A stretch of DNA of 64,000 nucleotides from Acinetobacter radioresistens DSM 6976 = NBRC 102413 = CIP 103788 (GCF_006757745.1 NZ_AP019740.1:992001-1056000); one strand, 5' to 3'; positions 1-9,909 are shown, numbered from the stretch's first letter. Numbers and translations are program-made. Notes: a model not told the origin generated them from the letters alone.

Positions 1-1
1 T

Positions 2-1207
2 GCAACTAACCAGTCAATGGATTCATGGGATCAAAGCCCAGCCGGATCATTGATGGAAGTGCAACTGATTGACTGGTTACGCCAAAAAGTAGGTTATGGT
101 TCAGGTCAGGCAGGTGTATTTACCTCAGGTGGTACACAATCAAACTTGATGGGCGTATTACTTGCGCGTGATGCCTGTATCGCGAAAAACTGGAAAGATG
201 AAAACGGTAATCCGTGGTCTGTTCAGCGTGATGGTATTCCTGCAGAAGCAATGCGTAATGTCAAAGTCATCTGTTCTGAAAATGCACATTTCTCTGTGCA
301 GAAGAACATGGCAATGATGGGGATGGGTTTCCAGTCAGTAGTCACTGTTCCTGTGAACGAAAATGCCCAGATGGATGTCGATGCACTGGAAAAAACCATG
401 GCTCACCTTCAGTCTGAAGGCAAGATTGTGGCATGTGTAGTGGCAACCGCAGGTACAACCGATGCCGGTGCAATCGATCCTTTAAAACAGATCCGTGAAA
501 TTACCAATAAATATGGTGCGTGGATGCATATTGATGCAGCATGGGGTGGTGCACTGATTCTGTCTAATGATTATCGCTCTATGCTAGATGGTATCGAGTT
601 GTCTGATTCTGTGACACTCGATTTTCATAAACATTATTTCCAAACCATTTCTTGTGGCGCGTTTTTGCTTAAAGATGAAGCGAACTACCGTTTCATGCAC
701 TATGAAGCAGAATACCTGAACTCAGCTTATGATGAAGAGCATGGCGTGCCGAACCTGGTGTCTAAGTCTTTACAAACAACACGTCGTTTCGATGCGTTGA
801 AATTATGGATGACGGTTGAAGCACTGGGTGAAGAGCTTTATGGTTCAATGATTGATCATGGCGTGAAATTGACACGTGAAGTAGCAGACTACATCAAAGC
901 AACTGATGGTCTGGAACTTCTGGTTGAACCACAATTCGCATCAGTATTGTTCCGTGTTGTTCCAGCAGGATATCCAGCTGAATTTTTAGATGCATTGAAT
1001 CAGAATGTAGCAGATGAGCTGTTTGCCCGCGGTGAAGCTAATATTGGCGTAACTAAAGTGGGGCAGGTACAGTCTCTGAAAATGACGACCTTGAGCCCGG
1101 TAGCAACACTAGAAAATGTAAAGAATTTACTTGATCTGGTTTTAGCCGAAGCTGACCGAATCAAGGAATCAATTCAGCAGGGTAGTTATACTCCGCCGAT
1201 TGCCTAA
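2..1207 (+). CDS. ddc: L-2,4-diaminobutyrate decarboxylase, C-terminal part (truncated by window edge)
   Basis: PLP-dependent group II decarboxylase expected to convert L-2,4-diaminobutyrate to 1,3-diaminopropane in the cytoplasm. The reading frame is open to the window edge, and the first in-frame ATG at 17 is internal, because family members are about 500 residues and only about 400 are present. The PLP-binding lysine is seen in the motif DFHKHY (lysine codon at 629-631), preceded by the conserved HIDAAWGG segment that carries the aspartate contacting the cofactor ring. The partner aminotransferase dat normally lies just upstream in Acinetobacter but is outside the window. A strong terminator follows. 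The choice of diaminobutyrate over other group II substrates comes from family resemblance and is not proven by residues seen here. Confidence 0.85.
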   Translation, partial: ATNQSMDSWDQSPAGSLMEVQLIDWLRQKVGYGSGQAGVFTSGGTQSNLMGVLLARDACIAKNWKDENGNPWSVQRDGIPAEAMRNVKVICSENAHFSVQKNMAMMGMGFQSVVTVPVNENAQMDVDALEKTMAHLQSEGKIVACVVATAGTTDAGAIDPLKQIREITNKYGAWMHIDAAWGGALILSNDYRSMLDGIELSDSVTLDFHKHYFQTISCGAFLLKDEANYRFMHYEAEYLNSAYDEEHGVPNLVSKSLQTTRRFDALKLWMTVEALGEELYGSMIDHGVKLTREVADYIKATDGLELLVEPQFASVLFRVVPAGYPAEFLDALNQNVADELFARGEANIGVTKVGQVQSLKMTTLSPVATLENVKNLLDLVLAEADRIKESIQQGSYTPPIA

Positions 1208-1220
1208 ACATTGTTCCTAT

Positions 1221-1251
1221 AAAAAGCCGGTGTCTATGATACCGGCTTTTT
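1221..1251 (+). terminator. Rho-independent terminator after ddc
   Basis: Perfect stem AAAAAGCCGGT / ACCGGCTTTTT around a 9-nt loop, 14 bases after the ddc stop codon. Confidence 0.85.
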
Positions 1252-1311
1252 ATCATGGTGAATTAATAACCTGGAGTTTCTCTCGTAATAGATTTTTTCA
1301 CATAGAATAAT

Positions 1312-1800
1312 TTAGGAAGTATAGGAGGGAACTTTATTCTTGAGCATAAAGTGATTCTGTTCTTTAAATTTTTTCAAAACAATGTAAGATTTTATGTGAC
1401 CAATAAAATCACAAGATAATAATTTTTCTGTCACAAAGTGCGAAAGCTGCTCCAGATTTTCTGCTACTACTTTTAAAATAAAATCTGCATCGCCACTTAA
1501 AGAAAAAGCATCCTGTATACATTCTTCACTTTCAATCAGCTCCTGAAATGCTAGCTGGTTTTTGGCTTCATGTACTCTTAAATTTACATGGACCATTGCA
1601 GTAACTTCAAGGCCTAAGGCTTGCTGGTGAATACGTGCGGTATACCCGATGATGATTCCTTTCTGTTCTAGAAATTGCCGTCTGCGCGAGCATTGTGATG
1701 CTGACAGTCCAATAAGCTCACCCATTTCCTGATTGGTCAATCTGCCATTTCTCTGCAACGCCTGAATGATTTGCCAGTCAAATTTATCCATTATATGCAC
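1312..1800 (-). CDS. Lrp/AsnC-family transcriptional regulator
   Basis: A 162-residue protein with the two-domain Lrp/AsnC plan: an N-terminal winged helix-turn-helix (DWQIIQALQRNGRLTNQEM, then the recognition region LSASQCSRRR) and a C-terminal RAM/AsnC ligand-binding domain with the typical segment AFSLSGDADFILKV. The first ATG gives MHIMDKFDW; the second, nine bases inside, is an alternative start. It is divergent from the keto-acid decarboxylase at 1928, so it probably responds to an amino acid and controls that gene and perhaps the permease behind it. An inverted repeat lies 11 bases upstream of its start. Family assignment is firm; ligand and targets are inferred from position only. Confidence 0.85.
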   Translation of the reverse strand: MHIMDKFDWQIIQALQRNGRLTNQEMGELIGLSASQCSRRRQFLEQKGIIIGYTARIHQQALGLEVTAMVHVNLRVHEAKNQLAFQELIESEECIQDAFSLSGDADFILKVVAENLEQLSHFVTEKLLSCDFIGHIKSYIVLKKFKEQNHFMLKNKVPSYTS

Positions 1801-1811
1801 CTTATTCCTTT

Positions 1812-1827
1812 ATGATACACATATCAT
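1812..1827. promoter_or_regulatory. Inverted repeat in the divergent Lrp/decarboxylase promoter region
   Basis: Perfect inverted repeat ATGATA-CACA-TATCAT in the 127-bp spacer between the Lrp-family gene and the decarboxylase. Its size and place suit an operator for the adjacent regulator, but no consensus was tested. Confidence 0.4.
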
Positions 1828-1927
1828 GTATTTTTATTAAAATCCGTTTCTATTATGCATGAAATATAAGTTTTAGATGAAATATTATCTTTCTATGGAA
1901 TAAAAATAGATGAGAAGGATGATAAAA

Positions 1928-3649
1928 ATGTTCATGGAAATCGGTAATTTTTTAAATAAACGGTTAAGCGAACTGGGTATCAAGCATATTTTTGGTGTGC
2001 CAGGTGATTTCAATCTATCTTATCTGGAACAAATTGAAGCTGATTCGAAAATTGAATTCATTGGTAACTGTAATGAACTTAACGCAGCATATGCTGCTGA
2101 TGGTTATGCGCGTATTAATGGTTTCTCTGCATTGGCCACCACTTACGGTGTTGGTGACCTGAGCGCCATTAATGGAATTGCGGGGGCCTATACAGAGAAT
2201 GTACCCCTGATCCATATTTCAGGCATTCCACCACTGCATGCTGTTACTCAGGGTGCTTTAATACATCATACCTTGGTTGATGGTAATTATGACAATATCA
2301 TGAACTGCATGCGTGAGTTTACGGTAGCCCAGACCCGTCTGACACCTGCCAATGCTGCTTCAGAAATTGACCGGGTACTGCGCCAGTGCGCACTAGAACG
2401 CCGTCCGGTACATATTCAGCTGCCTTCCGATATTACCCATGTGAAGATTCAGATAGATGATCAACCGCTGTGTCTGGAACGTCCGGTAAGTGATCCTGAA
2501 ATACTTGAACAGGCAGTAGACGAATTATTTAAATGCTTATCTCAAGCAAAAAAACCTGCTCTACTAATTGATAATGAAGCCGATATTTTTAATGTCACAA
2601 CATTATTAGCTGAACTTTCTGCCAAAACAGGTATCTCTTATGCCTGTCTTCCCACAGCTAAAAATATTATGGATGAATCATCACCACATTATGCAGGTGT
2701 GTATGTTGGTGCGGCCAGTCAACTATCTGTAAGAAACCTGATCGAATGTACAGACTGCCTGATTGGAATCGGAGCCAGATTTACCGATATTGGTACAGGT
2801 ATGTTTTCACATAAAATCAATAAAGACAGCTATATTGAAATTAAACGGTATGAAGTCAATACTGCACGTAAAAACTTCCCGGGAATTGAAATGGGCGAAT
2901 TGCTGACAGCACTGAATCTACGGGTCACAGCTAAAAAGTCACTTAAACCTACACTTGAGACGCCAGCCACTGAGCGAATTCAGGTAGCAGAACACCAGAA
3001 GCTGTCGCATGAAATCCTTTGGAAATATATTGGTAATTTCTTTAAAGCAGATGATGTAATTCTGGGTGAAGTGGGAACATCAAATACAGCATTATCTGGG
3101 CTACGTTTACCGGTAACTGCCAAGTATATCTGCCAGCCTATATGGGGCTCAATCGGTTATACCTTGCCTGCATTACTTGGCAGTTTGCTCGCTGCACCAA
3201 AACGTCGGCAAATTTTATTTATTGGCGATGGTTCATTGCAACTTACAGTGCAGGAGCTTTCTACGATTATCCGTTATGGTCTCAAACCCATTATTTTTGT
3301 ACTCAACAATGGGGGTTATACGATTGAACGATTAATTCTGGGTGAAAATGCCAGCTATAACGATATTCAGAACTGGAAATATACTGAATTGGTACAGGTG
3401 TTCAATGGTAAAGAAAAATATCAGACCTGTATGGTCGAGACCGCTGGCCAGCTAAAAAATGCGTTAGATCAGGTAGAGGCATATGATGGTTTAAGCCTGA
3501 TTGAACTTAAATTACCGGCAATGGATGCTCCGGTGAGCCTGCTTAAATTTGCTGATGTCGTAGCGCGTTATGACTATGGTAATTTCGGCTACCAAAAACT
3601 TAAAACACAACAGCACTATGTAGAATGCAAAAATGCAATATCTTTCTAA
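1928..3649 (+). CDS. Thiamine-diphosphate-dependent 2-keto-acid decarboxylase (indolepyruvate/phenylpyruvate type)
   Basis: A 573-residue ThDP enzyme of the pyruvate/indolepyruvate decarboxylase family, expected to turn an aryl or branched 2-keto acid into an aldehyde. Visible hallmarks are the N-terminal GVPGDFNL, the cofactor-activating glutamate in NCNELNAAYAADGYAR (about residue 50), the paired histidines of LIHHTL (113-114), and the C-terminal ThDP/Mg motif that runs from GDGSLQLT to LNNGGYT. The start at 1928 is preferred because AGAAGG lies 9 bases upstream; upstream in-frame ATGs at 1910 and 1919 have no good ribosome site. Divergent from an Lrp-type regulator and followed by an aromatic-type permease. 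Substrate preference (indolepyruvate versus phenylpyruvate) cannot be decided by eye. Confidence 0.85.
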   Translation: MFMEIGNFLNKRLSELGIKHIFGVPGDFNLSYLEQIEADSKIEFIGNCNELNAAYAADGYARINGFSALATTYGVGDLSAINGIAGAYTENVPLIHISGIPPLHAVTQGALIHHTLVDGNYDNIMNCMREFTVAQTRLTPANAASEIDRVLRQCALERRPVHIQLPSDITHVKIQIDDQPLCLERPVSDPEILEQAVDELFKCLSQAKKPALLIDNEADIFNVTTLLAELSAKTGISYACLPTAKNIMDESSPHYAGVYVGAASQLSVRNLIECTDCLIGIGARFTDIGTGMFSHKINKDSYIEIKRYEVNTARKNFPGIEMGELLTALNLRVTAKKSLKPTLETPATERIQVAEHQKLSHEILWKYIGNFFKADDVILGEVGTSNTALSGLRLPVTAKYICQPIWGSIGYTLPALLGSLLAAPKRRQILFIGDGSLQLTVQELSTIIRYGLKPIIFVLNNGGYTIERLILGENASYNDIQNWKYTELVQVFNGKEKYQTCMVETAGQLKNALDQVEAYDGLSLIELKLPAMDAPVSLLKFADVVARYDYGNFGYQKLKTQQHYVECKNAISF

Positions 3650-3702
3650 TTTTTTAAAAATCAATCGGTTATTTTTTTATAAATTATTTTAATCCGACCT
3701 TG

Positions 3703-3731
3703 AGGAGCACTGGTTTTTACTCGGTGCTCCT
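3703..3731 (+). other. Stem-loop between decarboxylase and permease
   Basis: AGGAGCAC and GTGCTCCT form an 8-bp perfect stem with a 13-base loop. No T-run follows, so it is not a standard terminator. It may shape the transcript between the two genes or stabilise a processed end. Confidence 0.4.
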
Positions 3732-3797
3732 GACTTAATTTCTCTAAACAATGATAAAGGGTGTAAAGGATATTACGCCTTCAATGGAGATAAAACT

Positions 3798-5180
3798 GTG
3801 GACACAAATCAAAATACATTGAAGAAAGGTCTCTCTAACCGGCATATACAGCTGATTGCACTAGGAGGCGCTATTGGAACCGGATTATTTCTGGGAATTT
3901 CACAAACCATTAAACTTGCTGGCCCTTCAGTTTTACTGGGGTATGCAATTGCAGGCATCATCGCTTTCCTCATTATGCGTCAACTGGGAGAAATGGTGGT
4001 AGAGGAACCTGTGAGCGGTTCATTTAGCTATTTTGCTAATAAATATTGGGGCCGTATGGCAGGTTTCATGTCTGGGTGGAATTACTGGGTTTTATATGTA
4101 CTGGTAAGCATGGCTGAATTGAGTGCTATTGGAACATTTATACAGTTCTGGTGGCCTGAAATACCCACTTGGATTACTGCAATGGGGTTTTTTATACTGA
4201 TTAATGGCATTAACTTTATTAATGTCCGTTTTTTTGGAGAAACAGAATTTTTATTTTCCTGCATTAAAATTATTGCCATCTTGAGTATGATTGGTTTTGG
4301 TGCCTATTTATTGTTTTCAGGTGCCGCTGGGCCAGAAGCCGGAATAGCCAATTTATGGCAGCACGGCGGATTTTTCCCAAATGGTATTTCTGGCCTGGTA
4401 ATGGCTATGGCAGCTATTATGTTTGCATTTGGCGGACTAGAGCTAATTGGAATTGCAGCCGCAGAAACACGAAATCCTGAGAAAAATATTCCAAAAGCTA
4501 CGAACCAGATTGTTTACCGTATCTTGATTTTTTATATTGGCGCAATCGGTATTCTGTTGAGTTTATATCCCTGGAATCAGGTGGCACAAGGGGGGAGCCC
4601 ATTTGTACTAATTTTCCAGTCTTTAAATAATCATGGTGTAGCCAATGTCTTGAATCTGGTCGTAATGATCGCAGCAGTTTCAGTTTATAACAGTTGTATT
4701 TACTGTAATAGTCGTATGCTGCACGGACTGGCAGAACAGGGCAATGCACCGCAGTTTCTAAAAAAAGTGAATCATCGTGGAATTCCAGTCGCAGCCTTGG
4801 CTGTATCCGGTTCGATTACTGCACTTTGCGTAGTCATTAACTATATTATTCCAGAAAAAGCGTTTGGTTTTCTTATGATGCTGGTGGTTGCTGCATTAGT
4901 AATTAACTGGCTTATGATTTCAGTCACTCATTTGAAGTTTGTAAAAGTGATGAAGCAGCAACACAGGCTGACTGCATTTAAAGCTATTGCCAGTCCTTGG
5001 ACAAATTATTTAACGATTGCTTTTATGTTTTTCATTTTAACGATCATGAGCCTGACACCAGATATGCGCTCAGCCGTTATTTTGGCACCTGTATGGCTCA
5101 GTGCACTGGCCATTATGTATTTTGTCTATTATCGCAAAAGAAATGTTATATTGACTGGGGGGATCCAGCCTAATCCTTAA
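3798..5180 (+). CDS. Amino acid permease, APC superfamily (AroP/PheP-like)
   Basis: A 460-residue inner-membrane transporter with about 12 hydrophobic segments. The N-terminal motif LSNRHIQLIALGGAIGTGLF is diagnostic of the AAT subfamily of the APC superfamily (AroP, PheP, GabP and relatives), which import amino acids with protons. The start is GTG at 3798, set by GGAGA 7 bases upstream. Its place behind an aryl 2-keto-acid decarboxylase and an Lrp-type regulator makes an aromatic amino acid the likeliest substrate, but that is an inference from neighbours. Stem-loop terminator follows. Confidence 0.85.
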   Translation: MDTNQNTLKKGLSNRHIQLIALGGAIGTGLFLGISQTIKLAGPSVLLGYAIAGIIAFLIMRQLGEMVVEEPVSGSFSYFANKYWGRMAGFMSGWNYWVLYVLVSMAELSAIGTFIQFWWPEIPTWITAMGFFILINGINFINVRFFGETEFLFSCIKIIAILSMIGFGAYLLFSGAAGPEAGIANLWQHGGFFPNGISGLVMAMAAIMFAFGGLELIGIAAAETRNPEKNIPKATNQIVYRILIFYIGAIGILLSLYPWNQVAQGGSPFVLIFQSLNNHGVANVLNLVVMIAAVSVYNSCIYCNSRMLHGLAEQGNAPQFLKKVNHRGIPVAALAVSGSITALCVVINYIIPEKAFGFLMMLVVAALVINWLMISVTHLKFVKVMKQQHRLTAFKAIASPWTNYLTIAFMFFILTIMSLTPDMRSAVILAPVWLSALAIMYFVYYRKRNVILTGGIQPNP

Positions 5181-5212
5181 AAACAGTTATTTAAGTATTT
5201 TGTTTTCTATAT

Positions 5213-5240
5213 AAAGAGAGATCGAATGATCTCTTTTTTT
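5213..5240 (+). terminator. Rho-independent terminator after the permease
   Basis: Stem AGAGATC / GATCTCT with a GAAT loop followed by seven or more T. Confidence 0.8.
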
Positions 5241-5872
5241 CAATTCAAGAGGAGATTTGAAAACTGGAGTAAGTCCTGATTTTAAAGTGGATTTTATATT
5301 TTTATGTTAAAACTATAAATTAATGAACAATAAATATTTTAAGACAAATCTATAAACCAATGGTCCAGTTTTTAGATTTCAGGTATTAATCACTTTCCTT
5401 TAAAATTTTTTTAACTGAGCCTATTAGAATACTTCAATCTATAAATTTCTATTTATAGGTCTGGAGAAGGTATACAAATGCTCTGCTTGATCGCACTCCC
5501 ATAGCAGGGGACTCATTGATGAAATTCTTATTAGGCTTAAATATCTGTTAGCTAGTACACTATTTATGTAGTGAGCTATATCACATCTTATAAATATAGA
5601 AAGCTCAATTCTAACTTTTATAGATTAGTCATACTGAAATTTTTTAAGATAACTCAGAATCTGTATAGATCTATTACAGTGAAAAACTACCTTAATAAAA
5701 GTGATACAGAATTAATTCTAGTTTATAAGATGTCGGGATTAAATGTTTGACCCAATCTCTTTAATATAATTTTAAATGTTAATCTTGTTATTTGAAAAAA
5801 TTTAAAATAAAAATTCTAATATAATTATATAGTTAATTTAATATATGAAGTGCTCTAGATGAGATCATGAAA
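5241..5872. other. AT-rich spacer upstream of pst, no gene recognised
   Basis: About 630 bp of AT-rich DNA with no convincing reading frame on either strand. There is a short imperfect hairpin around 5550-5575. The last part should carry pst promoter and regulator sites, since the Pho-type repeats begin at 5873. It could hold remains of a lost gene, but I see no protein similarity. Confidence 0.5.
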
Positions 5873-5901
5873 GTGTCATAAAGGTGTAACTTATTTGTCA
5901 T
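5873..5901 (+). promoter_or_regulatory. Pho-box-like array upstream of pstS
   Basis: Three direct repeats spaced exactly 11 bp: TGTCAT at 5874, TGTAAC at 5885, TGTCAT at 5896. The E. coli PhoB box is two 7-bp direct repeats with an 11-bp period and core TGTCA, so this reads as a PhoB site with one and a half boxes. It lies about 90 bp upstream of the pstS start, as expected for phosphate-starvation control. Confidence 0.7.
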
Positions 5902-5990
5902 ATTTTAAACTCAAAATGCACTTATCCAAAATGTACTAACACTGTAAACAAGTGGAGTACGGAAAAATTGCAAAATTAAGAGAGAAGAGA

Positions 5991-7022
5991 ATGCGCTTAA
6001 ATCCACGTCATGTTGGCATCATTTTAGCAGTTACTGGGGCAGCTGCAGCAACAACCGCGAATGCGGCTCGCGATACCATTCAGATTGCCGGTTCTTCAAC
6101 CGTCCTTCCATATGTGAGTATTGTTGCTGAAGAGTTTGGTAATACTTTTCCACAATTTAAAACACCAGTTGTAGGTTCTGGTGGCACTTCAGGCGGACTA
6201 AAACAGTTCTGTCAGGGTGTAGGCGACAATACAATTGATATTGCAAATGCATCACGTGAAATTAAAGATACTGAACTTGCTAGCTGTAAAAAAGCTGGTG
6301 TAAACAAAGTTCAGGAAATCAAGATCGGTTATGACGGTATTGTATTTGCATCAAATGCCAACAAGGCAGCATTCAAGTTAAAGCCTTACCATGTATATGC
6401 GGCACTGGCAGAAAAACTGCCTTCTAAAGGTAAACTGGTTGCTAACCCGTATACTCGCTGGAACCAGATTGACAAGACCTTGCCAAATGAACCGATTACT
6501 TTAGTTATTCCTGCATCTAACCATGGTACACGTGAAGTGTTCCAGGAAAAAATGGTTGATCTGGGCTGTAAGGCATATGAGTACAACAAGAATCTAGATA
6601 AAGATACTCAAAAAACTGTATGTTCGACTTTCCGTAAAGATGGTCGTGTCATTGAAATCTCAGGTGACTATACTGAAACACTCAGCCGTCTGAAAACAAA
6701 TCCGAGCGCAGTTGGTGTATTTGGTCTAGGTTTTTATGACCAGAACCGTGACCGCCTGCGTGTAGCATCAGTAAATAATGTAACACCGTCTGAAGCAACT
6801 ATCCTTTCTGGTAAGTACCCTGTTTCCCGTCCACTGTTCTTCTATGTAAAAGGTGAGCACCTGAAATCAATCAAAGGACTTGAGCAGTATGTAGAATACT
6901 TCCTGAATAAAAAGGTTTCAGGTAAAGGTTCTAAACTTGAAAAGGCTGGCTTGATTTCACTGTCTGACTCAGAACGTGCCAAAGTACTGGCAAATTTTAA
7001 AGCAGGTAAAACTGTTCAGTAA
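5991..7022 (+). CDS. pstS: Phosphate ABC transporter, periplasmic phosphate-binding protein PstS
   Basis: A 343-residue secreted binding protein that captures phosphate for the PstCAB importer. A signal peptide (MRLNPRHVG, a hydrophobic core, then TANA-ARDT with cleavage near residue 25) is followed by the PstS phosphate-binding motif AGSSTVLP. Later segments VGSGGTSGG and IANASREI also match the family. ATG at 5991 is chosen over an in-frame GTG at 5952: a purine-rich site AGAGAAGAG precedes it and it starts exactly at the signal peptide. First gene of pstSCAB, behind three Pho-type repeats, so induction by phosphate limitation is likely. phoU and phoBR are not in the window. Confidence 0.93.
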   Translation: MRLNPRHVGIILAVTGAAAATTANAARDTIQIAGSSTVLPYVSIVAEEFGNTFPQFKTPVVGSGGTSGGLKQFCQGVGDNTIDIANASREIKDTELASCKKAGVNKVQEIKIGYDGIVFASNANKAAFKLKPYHVYAALAEKLPSKGKLVANPYTRWNQIDKTLPNEPITLVIPASNHGTREVFQEKMVDLGCKAYEYNKNLDKDTQKTVCSTFRKDGRVIEISGDYTETLSRLKTNPSAVGVFGLGFYDQNRDRLRVASVNNVTPSEATILSGKYPVSRPLFFYVKGEHLKSIKGLEQYVEYFLNKKVSGKGSKLEKAGLISLSDSERAKVLANFKAGKTVQ

Positions 7023-7122
7023 GGTGGACTTATTCAAGACTGATGGCAGGGAAGACCTGCCATCAGCTTTCGCGTAAATAAGATTTTTTCATGCGGTCAT
7101 GTGAAAGAATTGTGGAGAATAC

Positions 7123-8502
7123 ATGAATCTGCTGCTCATTGGAGTGTTACTGGCGCTGATTGCAATTGCTTATCAGGTTGGGCTCACCAAAAGCCGTAAA
7201 CTGGCAGGTAAAGAGAATAATTCTGCCAGTCTGCATTCGCGTCCGGGCTATTATGGCGCACTGGTTGCATTATGGTGTGGTATACCGGCTTTTATAATTT
7301 TAATTGTGTGGAATCTGGTTGAGCCAAATATTCTAAAGCATATTATCCTTAATAATATACCGGCAGCGACTGTAACGGCACTGGACCCTGCTGGACTGGA
7401 TGTTATCGTTGAGCGAATCAGGGCAATTGCATCAGGTTTTGGGGTAAGTGATCAACCAGCAGCTTATGAGGTTGCAGCGGCAGAACAGTTAGCCAAATTC
7501 CAGATGATTGGTAACTTTTCCAAAATGGCTGTGGTTATTGCTGTAGCGCTAGGTGGTCTGGTCTGGGCAAAAAAACATGTAAGTCAGCAGTACCGAGCAC
7601 GTAATCAGGTCGAAAAAGCCATTAATATTGGCCTGATTTTATGTTCAGGAGTTGCTATTCTGACCACGATTGGCATTGTACTTTCGATGTTTAGTGAAGC
7701 AATGCGCTTTTTCCAGTTCGTCAGTCCTCTGGAATTCTTTTTTGGAACAGAGTGGAATCCGGGCTTTAGTACATCAGGTGGCGCAGAAGGCAGTTATGGT
7801 TTGTTGCCACTGATCTGGGGCACACTCATGGTCAGTGCTATCGCTTTGCTGGTAGCTGTCCCAATTGGACTGTTAATTGCGATTTATCTGGCTGAATATG
7901 CATCTCCAGGTTTACGTTCCTGGGCGAAGCCCACTATTGAGATTCTGGCGGGTATTCCGACGATTGTTTATGGTGTCTTTGCTTTAATGGTCATTGGCCC
8001 GTTCTTTAAGATGCTGGGAGATACGGTTGGCCTGCATATCAATGCAACCAGTGCACTGACTGCCGGTTTTGTGATGGGAATTATGATTATTCCTTTTGTT
8101 TCTTCACTGTCAGATGACATTATTACTCAGGTGCCGCGTTCACTACGGGACGGTTCACTGGGACTTGGAGCGACCAAGTCTGAAACCATTAGGCAGGTGG
8201 TACTTCCAGCAGCTTTACCCGGAATTATTGGTGCCTTTTTGCTAGCTGCTTCACGTGCCATTGGCGAGACCATGATCGTGGTGCTGGCTGCGGGTAACAG
8301 TCCAATCCTGCACGGTAACCCACTAGAAGCTGTCTCTACAGTAACAGTTACTATCGTTAACCAACTTACTGGTGACACTGATTTCGCCAGTCCACAGGCA
8401 CTGGTGGCGTTTGCCTTGGGCTTAACCCTGTTTGTAATTACTTTGGGTCTTAACATTGTTGCACTTTACATTGTGCGTAAATACCGCGAGCAATACGAAT
8501 GA
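7123..8502 (+). CDS. pstC: Phosphate ABC transporter permease PstC
   Basis: A 459-residue inner-membrane subunit of the phosphate importer. The C-terminal 250 residues hold the ABC permease domain, with LAEYASPGLRSWAKPTIEILAG and the EAA-type loop LRDGSLGLGATKSETIRQVVLPAALPGIIG that docks on the ATPase. The N-terminal 180 residues add two or more further hydrophobic segments and a soluble stretch, making the protein much longer than E. coli PstC (about 320). Such enlarged PstC proteins occur in other gammaproteobacteria. It overlaps pstA by 4 bp (ATGA), which implies translational coupling. Confidence 0.92.
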   Translation: MNLLLIGVLLALIAIAYQVGLTKSRKLAGKENNSASLHSRPGYYGALVALWCGIPAFIILIVWNLVEPNILKHIILNNIPAATVTALDPAGLDVIVERIRAIASGFGVSDQPAAYEVAAAEQLAKFQMIGNFSKMAVVIAVALGGLVWAKKHVSQQYRARNQVEKAINIGLILCSGVAILTTIGIVLSMFSEAMRFFQFVSPLEFFFGTEWNPGFSTSGGAEGSYGLLPLIWGTLMVSAIALLVAVPIGLLIAIYLAEYASPGLRSWAKPTIEILAGIPTIVYGVFALMVIGPFFKMLGDTVGLHINATSALTAGFVMGIMIIPFVSSLSDDIITQVPRSLRDGSLGLGATKSETIRQVVLPAALPGIIGAFLLAASRAIGETMIVVLAAGNSPILHGNPLEAVSTVTVTIVNQLTGDTDFASPQALVAFALGLTLFVITLGLNIVALYIVRKYREQYE

Positions 8503-9896
8503 GTACATCCAATACTTCTCCGCTGGGCCAAAAAGATATATTCGATGCTCAAGCTGCTGCCGATTTGCGCGCAAAACGTAAAGACAGAATTGCCAAATCA
8601 CTCAGTAAGCGTCATCGTAAAGAGAAAATCTTCCGTATTGCTGGCTTTAGTGCAGTAATGGCCGGGCTATTCTTTGTGGCTTTACTTTTTGGCAGTATTC
8701 TGATTAAAGGTTTGCCCGCGTTCTGGCAAGCTGGTATGTCGGTACCTGTATATTTTGACCCTAATATTATTGACGCCGGACCACGTCCAGTTCAAAAAGC
8801 AGGCGAAAGTCCAGCCCAGTTCCAGGAGCGTTACATTGCCTGGCAAACAAAGATGGGTATGGTAGATTGGGATGCCTTGATCGTAAATGGTATTATCTCT
8901 AAAGCACCTGCACTGGCGCCACAGCGTGATGAGCTAGGGGAGATTTATACCAGCTCGGAATCTTACCGATTACGCGATATGGTATTTGAAAATCCCACTT
9001 TAATTGGTAAAACGCAAGACATCAAGATTTTGGCTGATGCCAATGTGGATGTCTGGGTGCATGGCCAGATTGACCGTGATCTTCCGGATGAGCAGCAGCA
9101 GTTAAGTCCAGAAGTACGCAAGCTTGCAGATGAAATGGAAGCACAAGGTGTATTGACCACTTCATTTAATACTCAAATCTTTACGAATCCCGATTCGCGT
9201 AGTTCTCCTGCAACGTCAGGACTGGCTGGCGCTTTTATGGGTTCGCTGTTTATGATGCTGATTGTCATCTTTATCTCGATTCCAATCGGTGTGGCAAGTG
9301 CGATTTATCTGGAAGAATTTGCGCCAAAAAATTATATTACCGATATTATTGAAGTAAATATCAATAACCTGGCCGCTGTACCTTCAATTGTATTTGGTTT
9401 ACTAGGTGCTGCGATCTTTATTGGCTGGATGCATCTGCCATTATCGGCACCGTTAGTGGGTGGTCTGGTACTGAGTTTGATGACATTGCCTACGGTTATT
9501 ATCACAACACGGGCCTCGTTAAAAGCTGTACCTCCCTCAATTCGTCAAGCTGCATTAGGTTTGGGTGCATCCCGTGTACAAACTATTTTTCATCATGTGT
9601 TACCTCTTGCATTACCAGGAATTTTAACCGGTGCAATTATTGGGGTAGCGCAGGCACTAGGTGAAACAGCTCCTCTATTATTGATTGGTATGAGTGCCTT
9701 TGTGGCCAGTGTGCCAACCTCCCCATTAGATCAATCCACGGCTTTACCTGTACAGATTTTTCTGTGGCAGGGCAATGAATTACGTAACTTTTTTGAAGGG
9801 CGTACAGCAGCCGCCATTATTGTACTGCTGGCACTCATGATTGGCCTAAACAGCTTGGCCATCTGGTTACGTAAGAAATTTGAAGTACGCTGGTAA
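8499..9896 (+). CDS. pstA: Phosphate ABC transporter permease PstA
   Basis: A 465-residue permease partner of PstC. An N-terminal basic cytoplasmic stretch and one membrane segment (about 47-70) are followed by a long soluble region (about 75-235), then the permease domain with the EAA loop IRQAALGLGASRVQTIFHHVLPLALPGILTG. The soluble insert makes it larger than E. coli PstA (about 296). It shares 4 bases with pstC and is 13 bases from pstB, so all three are surely one transcript. Confidence 0.92.
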   Translation: MSTSNTSPLGQKDIFDAQAAADLRAKRKDRIAKSLSKRHRKEKIFRIAGFSAVMAGLFFVALLFGSILIKGLPAFWQAGMSVPVYFDPNIIDAGPRPVQKAGESPAQFQERYIAWQTKMGMVDWDALIVNGIISKAPALAPQRDELGEIYTSSESYRLRDMVFENPTLIGKTQDIKILADANVDVWVHGQIDRDLPDEQQQLSPEVRKLADEMEAQGVLTTSFNTQIFTNPDSRSSPATSGLAGAFMGSLFMMLIVIFISIPIGVASAIYLEEFAPKNYITDIIEVNINNLAAVPSIVFGLLGAAIFIGWMHLPLSAPLVGGLVLSLMTLPTVIITTRASLKAVPPSIRQAALGLGASRVQTIFHHVLPLALPGILTGAIIGVAQALGETAPLLLIGMSAFVASVPTSPLDQSTALPVQIFLWQGNELRNFFEGRTAAAIIVLLALMIGLNSLAIWLRKKFEVRW

Positions 9897-9909
9897 TTGA
9901 GGACAAGAT

